DNA of 64,000 nt. Origin: Flavobacterium sp. (lineage in GTDB: Bacteria; Bacteroidota; Bacteroidia; Flavobacteriales; Flavobacteriaceae). Location of the stretch: assembly GCA_026390995.1 (NCBI GenBank), contig JAPLEX010000015.1:33197-97196 (forward strand), read 5' to 3'. The notes below the pieces were generated by a model, which made no database searches, was not told the DNA's origin, and worked only from the letters and a program-made list of their open reading frames with translations. The number at the start of each line of letters is the position of its first letter. Positions within the stretch are counted from its first letter, which is position 1. Positions 1 through 9,579 of this stretch are shown in pieces. The position numbers were made by a program, and so were the translations under genes.

Positions 1-228
1 AAATTATAACTAGGATTGGTTTCAAAAGTAACTATTTTACTTTTGTTTGTGCTTGATTTTTTTTAGCAATAAAAACACAATAAGATTTGTTGATGAAAAT
101 TTAAAATAAATTGTTTTTCTCTATTAAATTTGGCTTTAAATAAAGCGTTTTAAGCAGGTTTTAAAAATTTGGTTAGGCAATTTAGGTTTTGCTGATTAAA
201 GGCGCGTCAAAAGCATTAAGGATCGTTT

Positions 229-1080
229 TTAGTTGTTTTTTATTAGGTAAATGTGAGAGGAATACTCATTTGTTTGACTTCCTTTCCAGTTTGAGTACAA
301 TCCCACAAAAAAAGCTTGGAGGTAATTGATTTTTCCGGTTTTATATTTTTCAGATAACATAGACACATAAAACGAATCAAATTTCATGGGTCGCACAGCA
401 ACTACTTTCATGCCCACCGGTTCTACCAATCGCTGAATGCTGGTTTTAGAAAAATGCCATAGATGTCGGGGGACATCATAGGCTGCCCAAAATTGCTTGT
501 AATAGCCCGCATCAAAAGACTTGTAATTTGGGACCGCAATAATCAATGTGCCGTTGGGTTTAAGCAAGCGTTGTAGTTCTTTTATTTGAGTTTCTAGGTT
601 GGGCAAATGCTCCAATACATGCCAAAGTGTAATGGCGTCATACTGCTGGCTTGATGCGTCTGGCGTTCCTGTTATACAAGTCGCTCCTTTTGATACAGCA
701 ATCTGCCTGGCCTTTTCGTTGGGCTCTATGCCTTGCACCTGCCAGCCCGACTGTTGAGCTATTTGTAAAAAATCGCCTGTACCACAGCCCATATCTAGTA
801 GCGTTCCTTTGTTGGGTTGGTGTTTTTCTAGCAGTTGTATTTTTTGAGTCAATGCCCGTTTTTTTACTGCCTGATAGGCTTTTTCAAATAGGGTGCGTTT
901 TGAATCGGTGTGCGAAATATAATCATCGCTCTCGTAATATTTTGCGAGTTCATTCAATTGTGGTTGTGGATGCGTATGCAACAAATCTAATTGAGCATCG
1001 TAATGCAAATCAAATTTTTGGTGACTCACCGTATGGTCTTCAACCTGATCTAAGAAAATAGTTTGTGGAGTTGTATTCAT
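229..1080 (-). CDS. class I SAM-dependent methyltransferase
   Basis: Motif LLDMGCGTGDFLQIAQ and ITLWHVLEHLPN; full-length ORF. Confidence 0.9.
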   Translation of the reverse strand: MNTTPQTIFLDQVEDHTVSHQKFDLHYDAQLDLLHTHPQPQLNELAKYYESDDYISHTDSKRTLFEKAYQAVKKRALTQKIQLLEKHQPNKGTLLDMGCGTGDFLQIAQQSGWQVQGIEPNEKARQIAVSKGATCITGTPDASSQQYDAITLWHVLEHLPNLETQIKELQRLLKPNGTLIIAVPNYKSFDAGYYKQFWAAYDVPRHLWHFSKTSIQRLVEPVGMKVVAVRPMKFDSFYVSMLSEKYKTGKINYLQAFFVGLYSNWKGSQTNEYSSHIYLIKNN

Positions 1081-1571
1081 TGGTTATTGCAATAGTCGTC
1101 TTTGAGGTTTTTTAAATACGTAAGGGCAAGATGCTGGTACAAGGACTGATCGGAAAGACAGTCTTCGTTGGTGGGAGACACTACCGAAAAAGCGATAAAT
1201 TTAGGTTGATTTCCATACTTTGCATTCTCGGGCTCTTGATTAATTTGCGCGTAATTTCCGCTTCCTATATATTTTTCAAACTCAGCGGCATCATAGACCA
1301 CAAGCTTGAATTTTGCCTCGTTTATGGAAATCCAAAACTGCTTGTCAAAATAATTTGACTGCTTGAATTTTATAGATAAATACTTTTCGATTGGTTGATT
1401 TTTTTGATTGTTTTCAAACACAAAAGCGGTTAAAGGAACGTGGCTTTGCAGCTCTATTCCGTTGCCAACCAAAAGATAATCTGGAATTTGCACCGTGTTG
1501 CGCGAACCCGAACAGGCTGTAATCCAGACCAAAAAAACCAAGGCAAGCCCTGTGATTGTAATGCTTCTCAT
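1077..1571 (-). CDS. small hypothetical lipoprotein downstream of mnmG
   Basis: MRSITITGLALVFLVWITACSG lipobox; start placed at internal Met because the upstream MFHVERI is encoded by the parS-like palindrome. Confidence 0.7.
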   Translation of the reverse strand: MRSITITGLALVFLVWITACSGSRNTVQIPDYLLVGNGIELQSHVPLTAFVFENNQKNQPIEKYLSIKFKQSNYFDKQFWISINEAKFKLVVYDAAEFEKYIGSGNYAQINQEPENAKYGNQPKFIAFSVVSPTNEDCLSDQSLYQHLALTYLKNLKDDYCNNQ

Positions 1572-1575
1572 AATT

Positions 1576-1591
1576 CGTTCCACGTGAAACA
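1576..1591. promoter_or_regulatory. parS: parS-like site CGTTCCACGTGAAACA
   Basis: One mismatch (first base) to the bacterial parS consensus TGTTNCACGTGAAACA; directly follows the mnmG stop codon. Confidence 0.85.
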
Positions 1592-3463
1592 TTATCTTCC
1601 CATATAAATTAACAACACCGAAATATCGCTGGGCGAAACCCCACTAATGCGGGATGCTTGCGAAATAGTAACTGGGCGTATCTGAGTTAATTTTTGGCGG
1701 GCCTCGATTGACATCGATTTAATTTTGGAGTAATCAAAAAATTCGGGGATTTTCACATCCTCCAAGCGAGTGAGTTTTTCGGCGTTGTTGCGTTCTTTTT
1801 CTATATAACCCGAGTATTTTACTTGTATTTCAGCCTGCTCCAACACCTCTTCGTCCAACTGATTTGTGGTTGCGTATTCCTTTACTTTATCTAATGTCAA
1901 CATGTCTTGCAAGTCTATTTGAGGCCTTGAAAAAAGTTTGAACATTTTGTCTGATTGTGACACCAAAGCTGAATTTTTATTGGCTAATAACACATTTGCT
2001 TCGGCGGCTGTTATGCTGGTGTCTTTGTAAAAAGCAACCATCTGTTCTGACTCTGTGCGCTTGTATTCTACGCGGCGCAAACGATCCTCAGAGGCCAATC
2101 CTATCGCGTGTGATTTGGGTGTCAATCTAAAATCGGCATTGTCTTGACGCAACAAGGTGCGAAATTCTGCACGTGAAGTAAACATGCGATACGGTTCTTC
2201 TGTACCTTTTGTAATTAAATCATCAATCAAAACGCCAATATACGCCTCGTCTCTTTTTAGGATAAAGGGTTCTTTACCTTGTACGCTAAGCGCGGCGTTT
2301 ATACCCGCCATCAAGCCTTGCGAAGCAGCTTCTTCGTAGCCTGTTGTGCCATTAATTTGACCCGCAAAAAACAAGCCTTTAACTAATTTGGTTTCTAAGG
2401 TGTGTTTTAATTGTGTGGGCGGAAAATAATCATATTCGATGGCGTAACCTGGTCTAAAGAATTTTACTTTTTCAAAACCCGCCACCGAACGGAGCGCTTT
2501 GAATTGCACGTCTTCAGGCAAGGAAGTAGAAAACCCATTTACATAAACCTCTACAGTATTCCAGCCTTCAGGCTCAATAAATAATTGGTGTCGTTCTTTG
2601 TCGGCAAAGCGATTAATTTTATCTTCAATAGACGGACAATAACGTGGCCCCAAACTCTTAATTCGGCCATTAAACATAGGTGAACGATCAAATCCTTCTC
2701 GTAAAATATCATGTACGTCCAACGAAGTGTAGGTCATGTGACATGATTTTTGAATTATCAACGGCTTGGTGAGGGGTGAATAAGAAAATTTTGCAGGACG
2801 TTCATCCCCTTTTTCTTCGTTCATTTTAGTGTAATCTAGTGATCTTCCATCCACACGTGGAGGCGTTCCGGTTTTCATTCTACCCGAGGTAAATCCGGCG
2901 GCTATCAAATCTTCGGTAATTCCAAAAGAAGCGCTTTCCCCTGCTCTGCCGCCGCCAAATTGTTTTTCGCCAATATGGATTAAGCCATTCAAAAAAGTGC
3001 CGTTGGTGAGCACGACTGTCTTGGCTTTAATTTTTATACCCAACACCGTCGTAATCCCTGTAACAACTCCGTTTTCTATTAGCAAGCCATTTGCCATCTC
3101 TTGGTAAAAATCCAGATTTGGAGTTTGCTCTAACATCAACCGCCATTCTTCTGCAAAGCGCATGCGGTCACTTTGCACCCGTGGCGACCACATCGCAGGG
3201 CCTTTTGACTTATTGAGCATCTTGAATTGTATGGCTGTTTTATCAGAAACAATTCCAGAATAGCCGCCCATCGCATCTATTTCACGCACAATTTGGCCTT
3301 TTGCAATGCCCCCCATTGCGGGATTACAAGACATTTGCGCTATGTTTTGTAAATTCATTGTCACCAATAGTGTGGAGCAACCCATATTTGCGGCAGCCGC
3401 TGCGGCTTCACAACCCGCATGACCCGCGCCAACTACAAGAACATCATAAACTTCTTTGAACAT
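1592..3463 (-). CDS. mnmG: tRNA uridine-5-carboxymethylaminomethyl(34) synthesis enzyme MnmG (GidA)
   Basis: DVLVVGAGHAGCEAA, MSCNPAMGGIAKGQIVREIDAMGG; start trimmed to MFKEVYDVL, since the ORF extension overlaps ybeY. Confidence 0.97.
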   Translation of the reverse strand: MFKEVYDVLVVGAGHAGCEAAAAAANMGCSTLLVTMNLQNIAQMSCNPAMGGIAKGQIVREIDAMGGYSGIVSDKTAIQFKMLNKSKGPAMWSPRVQSDRMRFAEEWRLMLEQTPNLDFYQEMANGLLIENGVVTGITTVLGIKIKAKTVVLTNGTFLNGLIHIGEKQFGGGRAGESASFGITEDLIAAGFTSGRMKTGTPPRVDGRSLDYTKMNEEKGDERPAKFSYSPLTKPLIIQKSCHMTYTSLDVHDILREGFDRSPMFNGRIKSLGPRYCPSIEDKINRFADKERHQLFIEPEGWNTVEVYVNGFSTSLPEDVQFKALRSVAGFEKVKFFRPGYAIEYDYFPPTQLKHTLETKLVKGLFFAGQINGTTGYEEAASQGLMAGINAALSVQGKEPFILKRDEAYIGVLIDDLITKGTEEPYRMFTSRAEFRTLLRQDNADFRLTPKSHAIGLASEDRLRRVEYKRTESEQMVAFYKDTSITAAEANVLLANKNSALVSQSDKMFKLFSRPQIDLQDMLTLDKVKEYATTNQLDEEVLEQAEIQVKYSGYIEKERNNAEKLTRLEDVKIPEFFDYSKIKSMSIEARQKLTQIRPVTISQASRISGVSPSDISVLLIYMGR

Positions 3464-3477
3464 AGATTTATATTTTC

Positions 3478-3897
3478 TTAGTGTTCCACGTGAAACATTG
3501 CAAGTTTTTCGTTTTCTTTTTGACGCATAAGCTGTTCGTCGGCTTCTGCTTTGTCTTTGTAGCCGCAATAATGCAAAACACCGTGAATAATTACCCTAAG
3601 TAATTCATTTTCAAATGATTGATTAAATATTTCGGCGTTTTCCCGCACCCGCTCAACCGAGATAAATACATCCCCACTCAATTCGTTGCCTAAAGAATAA
3701 TCAAAACTAATAATATCTGTGAGCGTGTCGTGTTGTAAATAATTTTGATTTAATTCTAGCAAATAGGCGTCGTCACAAAAAACATAGGCGAGTTCTCCTT
3801 CTGATTTTTGTTCAGAGGCAATTACCCGGGCAATCCAGCTTTCTATTGCCGATTCGTTGGGTAATTCAAACTCGGTTTCGTAATTAAAACTAATCAT
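3478..3897 (-). CDS. ybeY: rRNA maturation RNase YbeY
   Basis: HGVLHYCGYKDKAEADEQLMRQKE zinc-binding motif (HGxLHxxGxDH-like). Confidence 0.95.
   Translation of the reverse strand: MISFNYETEFELPNESAIESWIARVIASEQKSEGELAYVFCDDAYLLELNQNYLQHDTLTDIISFDYSLGNELSGDVFISVERVRENAEIFNQSFENELLRVIIHGVLHYCGYKDKAEADEQLMRQKENEKLAMFHVEH
3482..3497. promoter_or_regulatory. parS: parS site TGTTCCACGTGAAACA
   Basis: Exact match to the parS consensus; overlaps the last codons of ybeY (…MFHVEH*). Confidence 0.92.
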
Positions 3898-6800
3898 GGG
3901 TTTGGAAATAATCTTGAACTTTCTGGGTGAAATTTGGGCGCAAAGGTAAGCTTTGTCGGTTTAAAATCTCGACGCTTTGAATATATTGTTGCAGGGCCGG
4001 CGGTAAAGGCGGGGCGGTATTAGAGTAATTGGTTTTATTGGTTTCTGCCTGTCGCTTTTGTTCTTCGCCCTGAAGTTGAAGGGCTTTGTCTAATTTTAAG
4101 AGTTCGTATTTTAAATTCATTGCTTTTTGGAGCAAGTCGTTGCTAAACCCTTTGTTTATTAATTGACGCTCCAATTGTTTCATTTGGTCTAAGGCGTTTT
4201 GCCCGGAGCCTCCCATGCCCTTCTTCGCTAGTTCTTGTTGCAAGGCTTCCCGCAACTGTTGTTGCTCTTTGAATATTTCCATTATCGCGCGTGCGTCACC
4301 CTCCCCGTCTTGGCCGTTTTCTCCTGTTGATCCTGGACTAGAACCCGATTGGCCTTCTTTGCCACCTTTGCCTGGTTTACCAGATTTCCCTTCCTGGCCT
4401 TCACCTGGTTTTTGTCCCTGACCTGGACTTTGGCTTTCGCCTGGTTTTTGTCCCTTTTTCATTCCGCCTTTCATTTTGTCACCCAAGGCATCTTGTTTTT
4501 TTATAATATCCGGCAATTGCATGCCTTGTCCCTGCCCTTTTCCTGGTTTAGGCTTGCCTTGTCCCATACCCGAAAGTGACATTTGCATCGAATTTAACGT
4601 TTCGCTTAAAAAATCGGCCAATTTATTGGCGGCGGCTATCGTGTATTGTTGGTGTGAAACTCCTTTAGCTACTTGTGCCTCTACTAAATTGACCAAGGCT
4701 TTGTCTAGATTATAATGCACATTTCCTATTTCTTGGGTAATGTTTTCAGCGATTTTTGGGTTTCGCAACGATAACGCAAACAGACTGTCGTCAACATGCT
4801 TAAACTGCAATTTCAAATCTTGTTGGGTCTTGAGTTGCTTGGTAAACGAGGGGGCGCCTCGCTGAAGCCCTTTGAATTGCAAGATTAGATTTTCTTGAGA
4901 AAACGAAAACGCCAACAAATTATCCAAGATTTGCCGCAACATTTTCACGTCTTCCTCCAGTTGTTCTTTATCGCCTCCCTCCATGCTTTGACCCATTTTC
5001 TGGGCCATTTCTTTCATTTTCTTGGCCGCACTCTTCTGACTTGGTTTGGCTTTACTTTGTTGTTTTTTTTGCAACTCAGCAGCAGCTTTTTGCAAGTCTT
5101 CGTCAATACTTTTCTCTTTTTCTTCGTCTTTTGGCAAGTCTAATGGCGCTTTTAATTCGCTGTTTTCTTTTTGAAGTTCCTTTAATTCTTCTTGAAATTT
5201 GTCAAATTCTTTTTGAATCTGCTCTTGTTTTTCGGCTGAATTATCTTGGTCCTGCTCGGCCAATTGGTCTTGTTTTTGAGCCAATTTTTCTAATTGTTCT
5301 AGTAATTGCTCTGCTTTTTTCTCAACGTAGTATTTTTTAGTTAGCTCAACCAGCTGCTCTAAATTCTTGGTTTGATTTTTGCTTTTTTGCTTAAACTGAT
5401 CTAGTTTTTCCAGCAATTCCTCGTTTTTGATTTTTTCGTTTAAAGCCTTTAATTCGTCCAATAACTTTTGGTTTTTCTCCAAATCCTTTTGTGCTTTTTC
5501 TAAGCGTTTTTCTAGCTCTTCTTTAAACGGATCTTTTTCATTGCTCTTAAACTTATCCAGGTTTTCCTTCATTTTCTCGGCAAACGCCTTCATTACTTCG
5601 TCTTGCTTTTTTTGACGCTGTATAAAATCATTTACTTTTTGTTGATCTTTAAACTCCAACTTGTCTTTTTCTTTGCCTGCTTTTTGAATTTTATCAATCG
5701 CATCCAATTGCTTGTCCTGGTTTTTTAAAGACTTTTCTAAACTGCTGATCGCGCTGTTTTGTTGTTGTAACAATTGATTTTCCCGTTCGGCTTGGGTGCT
5801 GAGTCGAGAACTAAAAACACTGGATTTACTGCTTTTAAAACCGTGAGGCGCATCGTTGTCAAACACCTCAAAATAATAGTCATAGCTCGTGCCTTCTGGT
5901 AAAGACAAATTGCCGGGGAACGCATATACAAAGCGATCTATGGTGTTTTGTTGGACGGGTAATTGCGCCGATTTAGCTTGCTGCGGATTGTCTTTTGGGT
6001 AATACACCAGCTGCAGCTTCGTTAAGCCATAGTCGTCGCCTACTTGGCCAACAACATAAGGAATAGCCGTTTTAATGCTATCGGGGGCCGCCGAAACCGA
6101 GATGCTGGGAAACTGATCTTTTATAACCCCTATTTGGTACTGAACTGTTTCGTAGTGTTTTATTTTGGTGTTGGAGGTGCTGATGCTATACTGAAGCTGT
6201 TCGTGAAGGGTTTTCGTGAATAAAAAACGGGTGTCTTCGATATTGAAGCGGGCAGATTGTGTGCCGCTGATCCAATCTATCCAAGAAGTAGCTTGAGTTT
6301 GAATGAGCCAAGTTATCTTAGTTCCTTCTGGGAAGATTCCATTACCGGTACCTTTTACTTGCTCGGCTTTTTTTCCCAAATAGGCCGGGTATTGCAATTG
6401 CATCGCGAGATTAGTAATGGCTGGAACCTCAACTACCTCTAGTTCTAAGTCGGGCGAATAAATATCGTTAGCTTCTAAATGAAACGCAATGTCATGGTCG
6501 GGCTGCGTGAACGTATAGCGAAAAACACCCGGCGCCTCTTGCTCCATGTAGTAGTTTTCGTTCCCAATAAACACCGCGGCATTTGCTGGAATTAGCTTGC
6601 CCACGGCGCGCACACGCAGAGTAAAATCTTGGTGTTGTTCGGTTTGCAACTTGTCGTTTAACACCTCAAATCGAAACGGAGCTGGAGGCATAAATTGTTC
6701 TTGGTAATTGACCACGCGGTGTAATCCTTCGGCCAAAATATTGTCTTGGCCGGATAGATAAAAATACAGGCAAAACAAAAGCGGGATTAGCGCAAGCGGC

Positions 6801-7267
6801 AGGTATTTTTTATTGGACGAAAACCGAATCGCGTTTGAAAAAGGAATGGGCTGCAGTCGTTGTGCTTTTTGATCAATTGATGCCAACAGCAACTCGGTTG
6901 AAGCTGACGATTCTTTTGATTCGATGAGTTGTAAAAAGTTGAGTAATTTGTCGTCAATCTCAGGAAAATGTTTGCCTATAAGCAAAGAGGCTTGGGTATA
7001 ATTGATTCCTTTTTGTAGGTTGATTAATTTGAAAACCGGAAGCAAAATAAACCGGATAAACAAAACCAATTCAACCAAAATAAATACCCAAAACAACAAG
7101 GTTCGGCCCTGCACTTTAAGCCATAAAAAGTATTCTAAACTCACGGTGGCTATAAAATACAACAACCCAATTCCTATAAAAAGCAATGCGCCACGAAGCA
7201 ATTCGTTGCGGTAATACTTTCTGGTGAAAGCTTCTAGTTTTTGAAAGATGAGTTGAGATGAATTCAA
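3890..7267 (-). CDS. large DUF4175-family membrane protein with long coiled-coil and Gly/Pro/Gln-rich segment
   Basis: N-terminal TM segments, extended E/K/Q coiled coil, GQG/PGKG low-complexity region; typical flavobacterial DUF4175 layout next to ybeY. Confidence 0.75.
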   Translation of the reverse strand: MNSSQLIFQKLEAFTRKYYRNELLRGALLFIGIGLLYFIATVSLEYFLWLKVQGRTLLFWVFILVELVLFIRFILLPVFKLINLQKGINYTQASLLIGKHFPEIDDKLLNFLQLIESKESSASTELLLASIDQKAQRLQPIPFSNAIRFSSNKKYLPLALIPLLFCLYFYLSGQDNILAEGLHRVVNYQEQFMPPAPFRFEVLNDKLQTEQHQDFTLRVRAVGKLIPANAAVFIGNENYYMEQEAPGVFRYTFTQPDHDIAFHLEANDIYSPDLELEVVEVPAITNLAMQLQYPAYLGKKAEQVKGTGNGIFPEGTKITWLIQTQATSWIDWISGTQSARFNIEDTRFLFTKTLHEQLQYSISTSNTKIKHYETVQYQIGVIKDQFPSISVSAAPDSIKTAIPYVVGQVGDDYGLTKLQLVYYPKDNPQQAKSAQLPVQQNTIDRFVYAFPGNLSLPEGTSYDYYFEVFDNDAPHGFKSSKSSVFSSRLSTQAERENQLLQQQNSAISSLEKSLKNQDKQLDAIDKIQKAGKEKDKLEFKDQQKVNDFIQRQKKQDEVMKAFAEKMKENLDKFKSNEKDPFKEELEKRLEKAQKDLEKNQKLLDELKALNEKIKNEELLEKLDQFKQKSKNQTKNLEQLVELTKKYYVEKKAEQLLEQLEKLAQKQDQLAEQDQDNSAEKQEQIQKEFDKFQEELKELQKENSELKAPLDLPKDEEKEKSIDEDLQKAAAELQKKQQSKAKPSQKSAAKKMKEMAQKMGQSMEGGDKEQLEEDVKMLRQILDNLLAFSFSQENLILQFKGLQRGAPSFTKQLKTQQDLKLQFKHVDDSLFALSLRNPKIAENITQEIGNVHYNLDKALVNLVEAQVAKGVSHQQYTIAAANKLADFLSETLNSMQMSLSGMGQGKPKPGKGQGQGMQLPDIIKKQDALGDKMKGGMKKGQKPGESQSPGQGQKPGEGQEGKSGKPGKGGKEGQSGSSPGSTGENGQDGEGDARAIMEIFKEQQQLREALQQELAKKGMGGSGQNALDQMKQLERQLINKGFSNDLLQKAMNLKYELLKLDKALQLQGEEQKRQAETNKTNYSNTAPPLPPALQQYIQSVEILNRQSLPLRPNFTQKVQDYFQTHD

Positions 7268-7368
7268 TTATACTGCGTTTTACGACCGCTAAAAGTACGA
7301 TTTTATCTGATTCCTGCTAGCGCTGTTTTTTGGGGTTAAAGAGGCTTAAAACGAATCAACTGATCGCT

Positions 7369-7398
7369 TTCGTTTACTAAATCGAAACCGTATCTTTG
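7369..7398 (+). promoter_or_regulatory. Bacteroidota-type promoter for gltX (TATCTTTG -7 element)
   Basis: TATCTTTG matches TAnnTTTG at 7391-7398; -33 region weak. Confidence 0.5.
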
Positions 7399-7415
7399 GT
7401 CCAAATTTTTTATAC

Positions 7416-8921
7416 ATGTCCAAACCTGTTCGTGTGCGTTTTGCACCCAGTCCGACCGGTCCGCTTCACATAGGTGGCGTGCGTACCGCCTTGTTTAATT
7501 ACTTGTTTGCCAAAAAACACGGCGGAGTATTTTACTTGCGCATCGAAGATACCGACCAAAATCGCTTTGTGCCAGGCGCCGAAGCATATATTTTTGAAGC
7601 GCTGGAATGGCTTGGGATATCTCCATCAGAAACCGTAGGTAAAAACGAAAAATTTGGCCCTTACAGACAAAGCGAACGCAAAGCCTTGTATGGTGAATAT
7701 GCCCAACAACTCATCGCTTCTGGTCATGCTTATTACGCATTTGACAGCAACGAAGCGCTTGATCAACTTAGAAAGGAAGAGGAATCGATTGGGCAAACTT
7801 TTATTTACAATTGGCACAACCGCCAAAAATTAGACAATTCCTTGATCATTAGCCCCGAAGAAACTGCCCAAAGACTCAGCGCAGGAGAAGCCTATGTGGT
7901 GCGATTTAAAACACCCGAAAACGAAATTTTGGCTTTGCATGACCTCATTCGTGGGGACATTTCGTTTGATACTAAAGTGTTGGACGACAAAGTGTTGTTT
8001 AAAAGTGACGGCATGCCTACCTATCATTTAGCCAACATTGTGGACGATCACCTCATGGAAACATCGCATGTGATTCGCGGGGAAGAATGGTTGCCTTCGA
8101 TGCCCTTACACGTGCTATTGTACCGTGCTTTTGGTTGGGAAGCGCCTCAATTTGCACACCTGCCGCTTTTGTTAAAACCCATTGGAAACGGTAAATTATC
8201 CAAACGCGATGGCGACAAAATGGGATTCCCGGTTTTTCCGTTAGAATGGAAATCAGCCGAAGGCATCTCATCGGGCTACCGCGAACAAGGGTATTTTCCA
8301 GAAGCAGTAGTCAATTTCTTGGCCTTGCTGGGTTGGAATGACGGAACCGAAAAAGAACTATTTAGCTTAGACGAATTGGTAAATGCTTTTGATTTGAATC
8401 GTATTCACAAAGCGGGAGCCAAATTTGATCCGGAGAAAAATAAGTGGTTCAACCACCAGTACTTGCAGCGGCAAGACAACCGCGTATTGGCCGAAACTTT
8501 TTCTAAAGAACTGACTGCAAAAGGACTTGATTGTCTTGTGGAGAAAGTGGAGAAAATCGTAGGCTTAATCAAAGAACGCGCACATTTTGTGGCCGAGTTT
8601 TGGAGTTTGAGTGATTACTTTTTTGAAGCCCCAACTGCCTATGACGAAAAAGCGGCCAAAAACTGGAAAGAAGACACGGCCGATTTGTTGCAACAACTCA
8701 TCACGGTATTAGATGGAATAGCAGATTTCAGCTCCCTTCAAATTGAAAACACGGTAAAAGAATGGATGACCACACATGAAATTGGAATGGGTAGAATCAT
8801 GCCGCCGTTTCGATTGAGTTTGGTGGGCGCGTTAAAAGGACCTCATTTGTTTGATATTGCCGAACTAATTGGCAAAGAAGAAACCATTACCCGCCTGCAA
8901 AAAGCGATTCAAACGCTATAA
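7416..8921 (+). CDS. gltX: glutamate--tRNA ligase
   Basis: RVRFAPSPTGPLHIGG, KLSKRDGD. Confidence 0.97.
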   Translation: MSKPVRVRFAPSPTGPLHIGGVRTALFNYLFAKKHGGVFYLRIEDTDQNRFVPGAEAYIFEALEWLGISPSETVGKNEKFGPYRQSERKALYGEYAQQLIASGHAYYAFDSNEALDQLRKEEESIGQTFIYNWHNRQKLDNSLIISPEETAQRLSAGEAYVVRFKTPENEILALHDLIRGDISFDTKVLDDKVLFKSDGMPTYHLANIVDDHLMETSHVIRGEEWLPSMPLHVLLYRAFGWEAPQFAHLPLLLKPIGNGKLSKRDGDKMGFPVFPLEWKSAEGISSGYREQGYFPEAVVNFLALLGWNDGTEKELFSLDELVNAFDLNRIHKAGAKFDPEKNKWFNHQYLQRQDNRVLAETFSKELTAKGLDCLVEKVEKIVGLIKERAHFVAEFWSLSDYFFEAPTAYDEKAAKNWKEDTADLLQQLITVLDGIADFSSLQIENTVKEWMTTHEIGMGRIMPPFRLSLVGALKGPHLFDIAELIGKEETITRLQKAIQTL

Positions 8922-9578
8922 ATTAACCAGCAACTGGGCGCTCAGTAAACCCAAATGTCCGTCAAATTTTTTACCTAAATTTTTGGCCAACAATACCTCA
9001 TTTTGATTCAGGTGATTCAAAAAGTTGTTCACGCCATATTGGTAAAAAGCAACCGCACGCACCCGTTTATTTCCAGCTGATATTCCTATATACAGGTTGC
9101 CGTTTACTTTGGTTACATCCAAAATATCTTTTGCGACCAAAGGTGTTCCGGTAAGGCTATTGTTTTCGTCGGTGGCTTTTATCTTTAGTTTGTCACTCAC
9201 TTGCAGTACGGGACCAAAATCAAGCGAAACATGGTCTTTAACTAAGTTGTAACTCAACAACAAGCGGATTTGAGCCCCCATAACTTTAAAGGGCGTTTCT
9301 CTGTTTTGAAGGGCAGGAGTTTTGGTGGCGATCGTGAAATGACTTTCAGTGAATTGCATCCCAAAAATCATACTAAAATTATTGTAATAATTTCCCCGCA
9401 CCGATAAGCCTCCCATCCAACCCGAACTGGGTTTTGTTGAAAAATTAGAGGTGGTTAAACCCAGTTGAGTAATTCCGGCGCTAAGACCAATTCTGTTTCC
9501 GTCGCGGTAGCCGTATTGGGCGTTACTGGTAAAAGCTATTCCAATCAACAGTAAACAAGTTGCTGCAAAATTTCTCAT
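8916..9578 (-). CDS. PorT-like outer-membrane beta-barrel protein, signal peptide
   Basis: N-terminal signal peptide, beta-barrel-like alternating hydrophobics, Bacteroidota-type barrel. Confidence 0.6.
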   Translation of the reverse strand: MRNFAATCLLLIGIAFTSNAQYGYRDGNRIGLSAGITQLGLTTSNFSTKPSSGWMGGLSVRGNYYNNFSMIFGMQFTESHFTIATKTPALQNRETPFKVMGAQIRLLLSYNLVKDHVSLDFGPVLQVSDKLKIKATDENNSLTGTPLVAKDILDVTKVNGNLYIGISAGNKRVRAVAFYQYGVNNFLNHLNQNEVLLAKNLGKKFDGHLGLLSAQLLVNL

Positions 9579-9579
9579 A

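Noticed and set aside
1-228. AT-rich left edge as a second origin candidate
   Set aside because: No clustered DnaA-like boxes and no change in gene polarity; could simply be an intergenic region cut by the window edge
651-1061. Antisense ORF 651-1061 opposite the methyltransferase
   Set aside because: No recognisable domain; the minus-strand gene is convincing
2861-2890. CACACGTGGAGG and other CACGTG hexamers (e.g. 10826, 49738, 61522) as extra parS sites
   Set aside because: Flanking bases do not match the 16-bp palindrome beyond the central hexamer
3464-3568. N-terminal extension of the MnmG ORF (MRLQRQSRSRRTAYASKRKRKTCNVSRGTL...)
   Set aside because: Overlaps ybeY and the parS site; conserved MnmG starts at MFKEVYDVL
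4270-4560. Possible satellite/VNTR in the GQG/PGKG-rich coding segment
   Set aside because: Degenerate low-complexity coding sequence without a constant repeat unit
4215-5615. Plus-strand ORFs opposite the 1125-aa protein (4215, 4349, 4476, 4895, 5041, 5427)
   Set aside because: Antisense by-products of low-complexity coiled-coil/Gly-rich codons; Phe/Ser/Pro-rich nonsense without motifs
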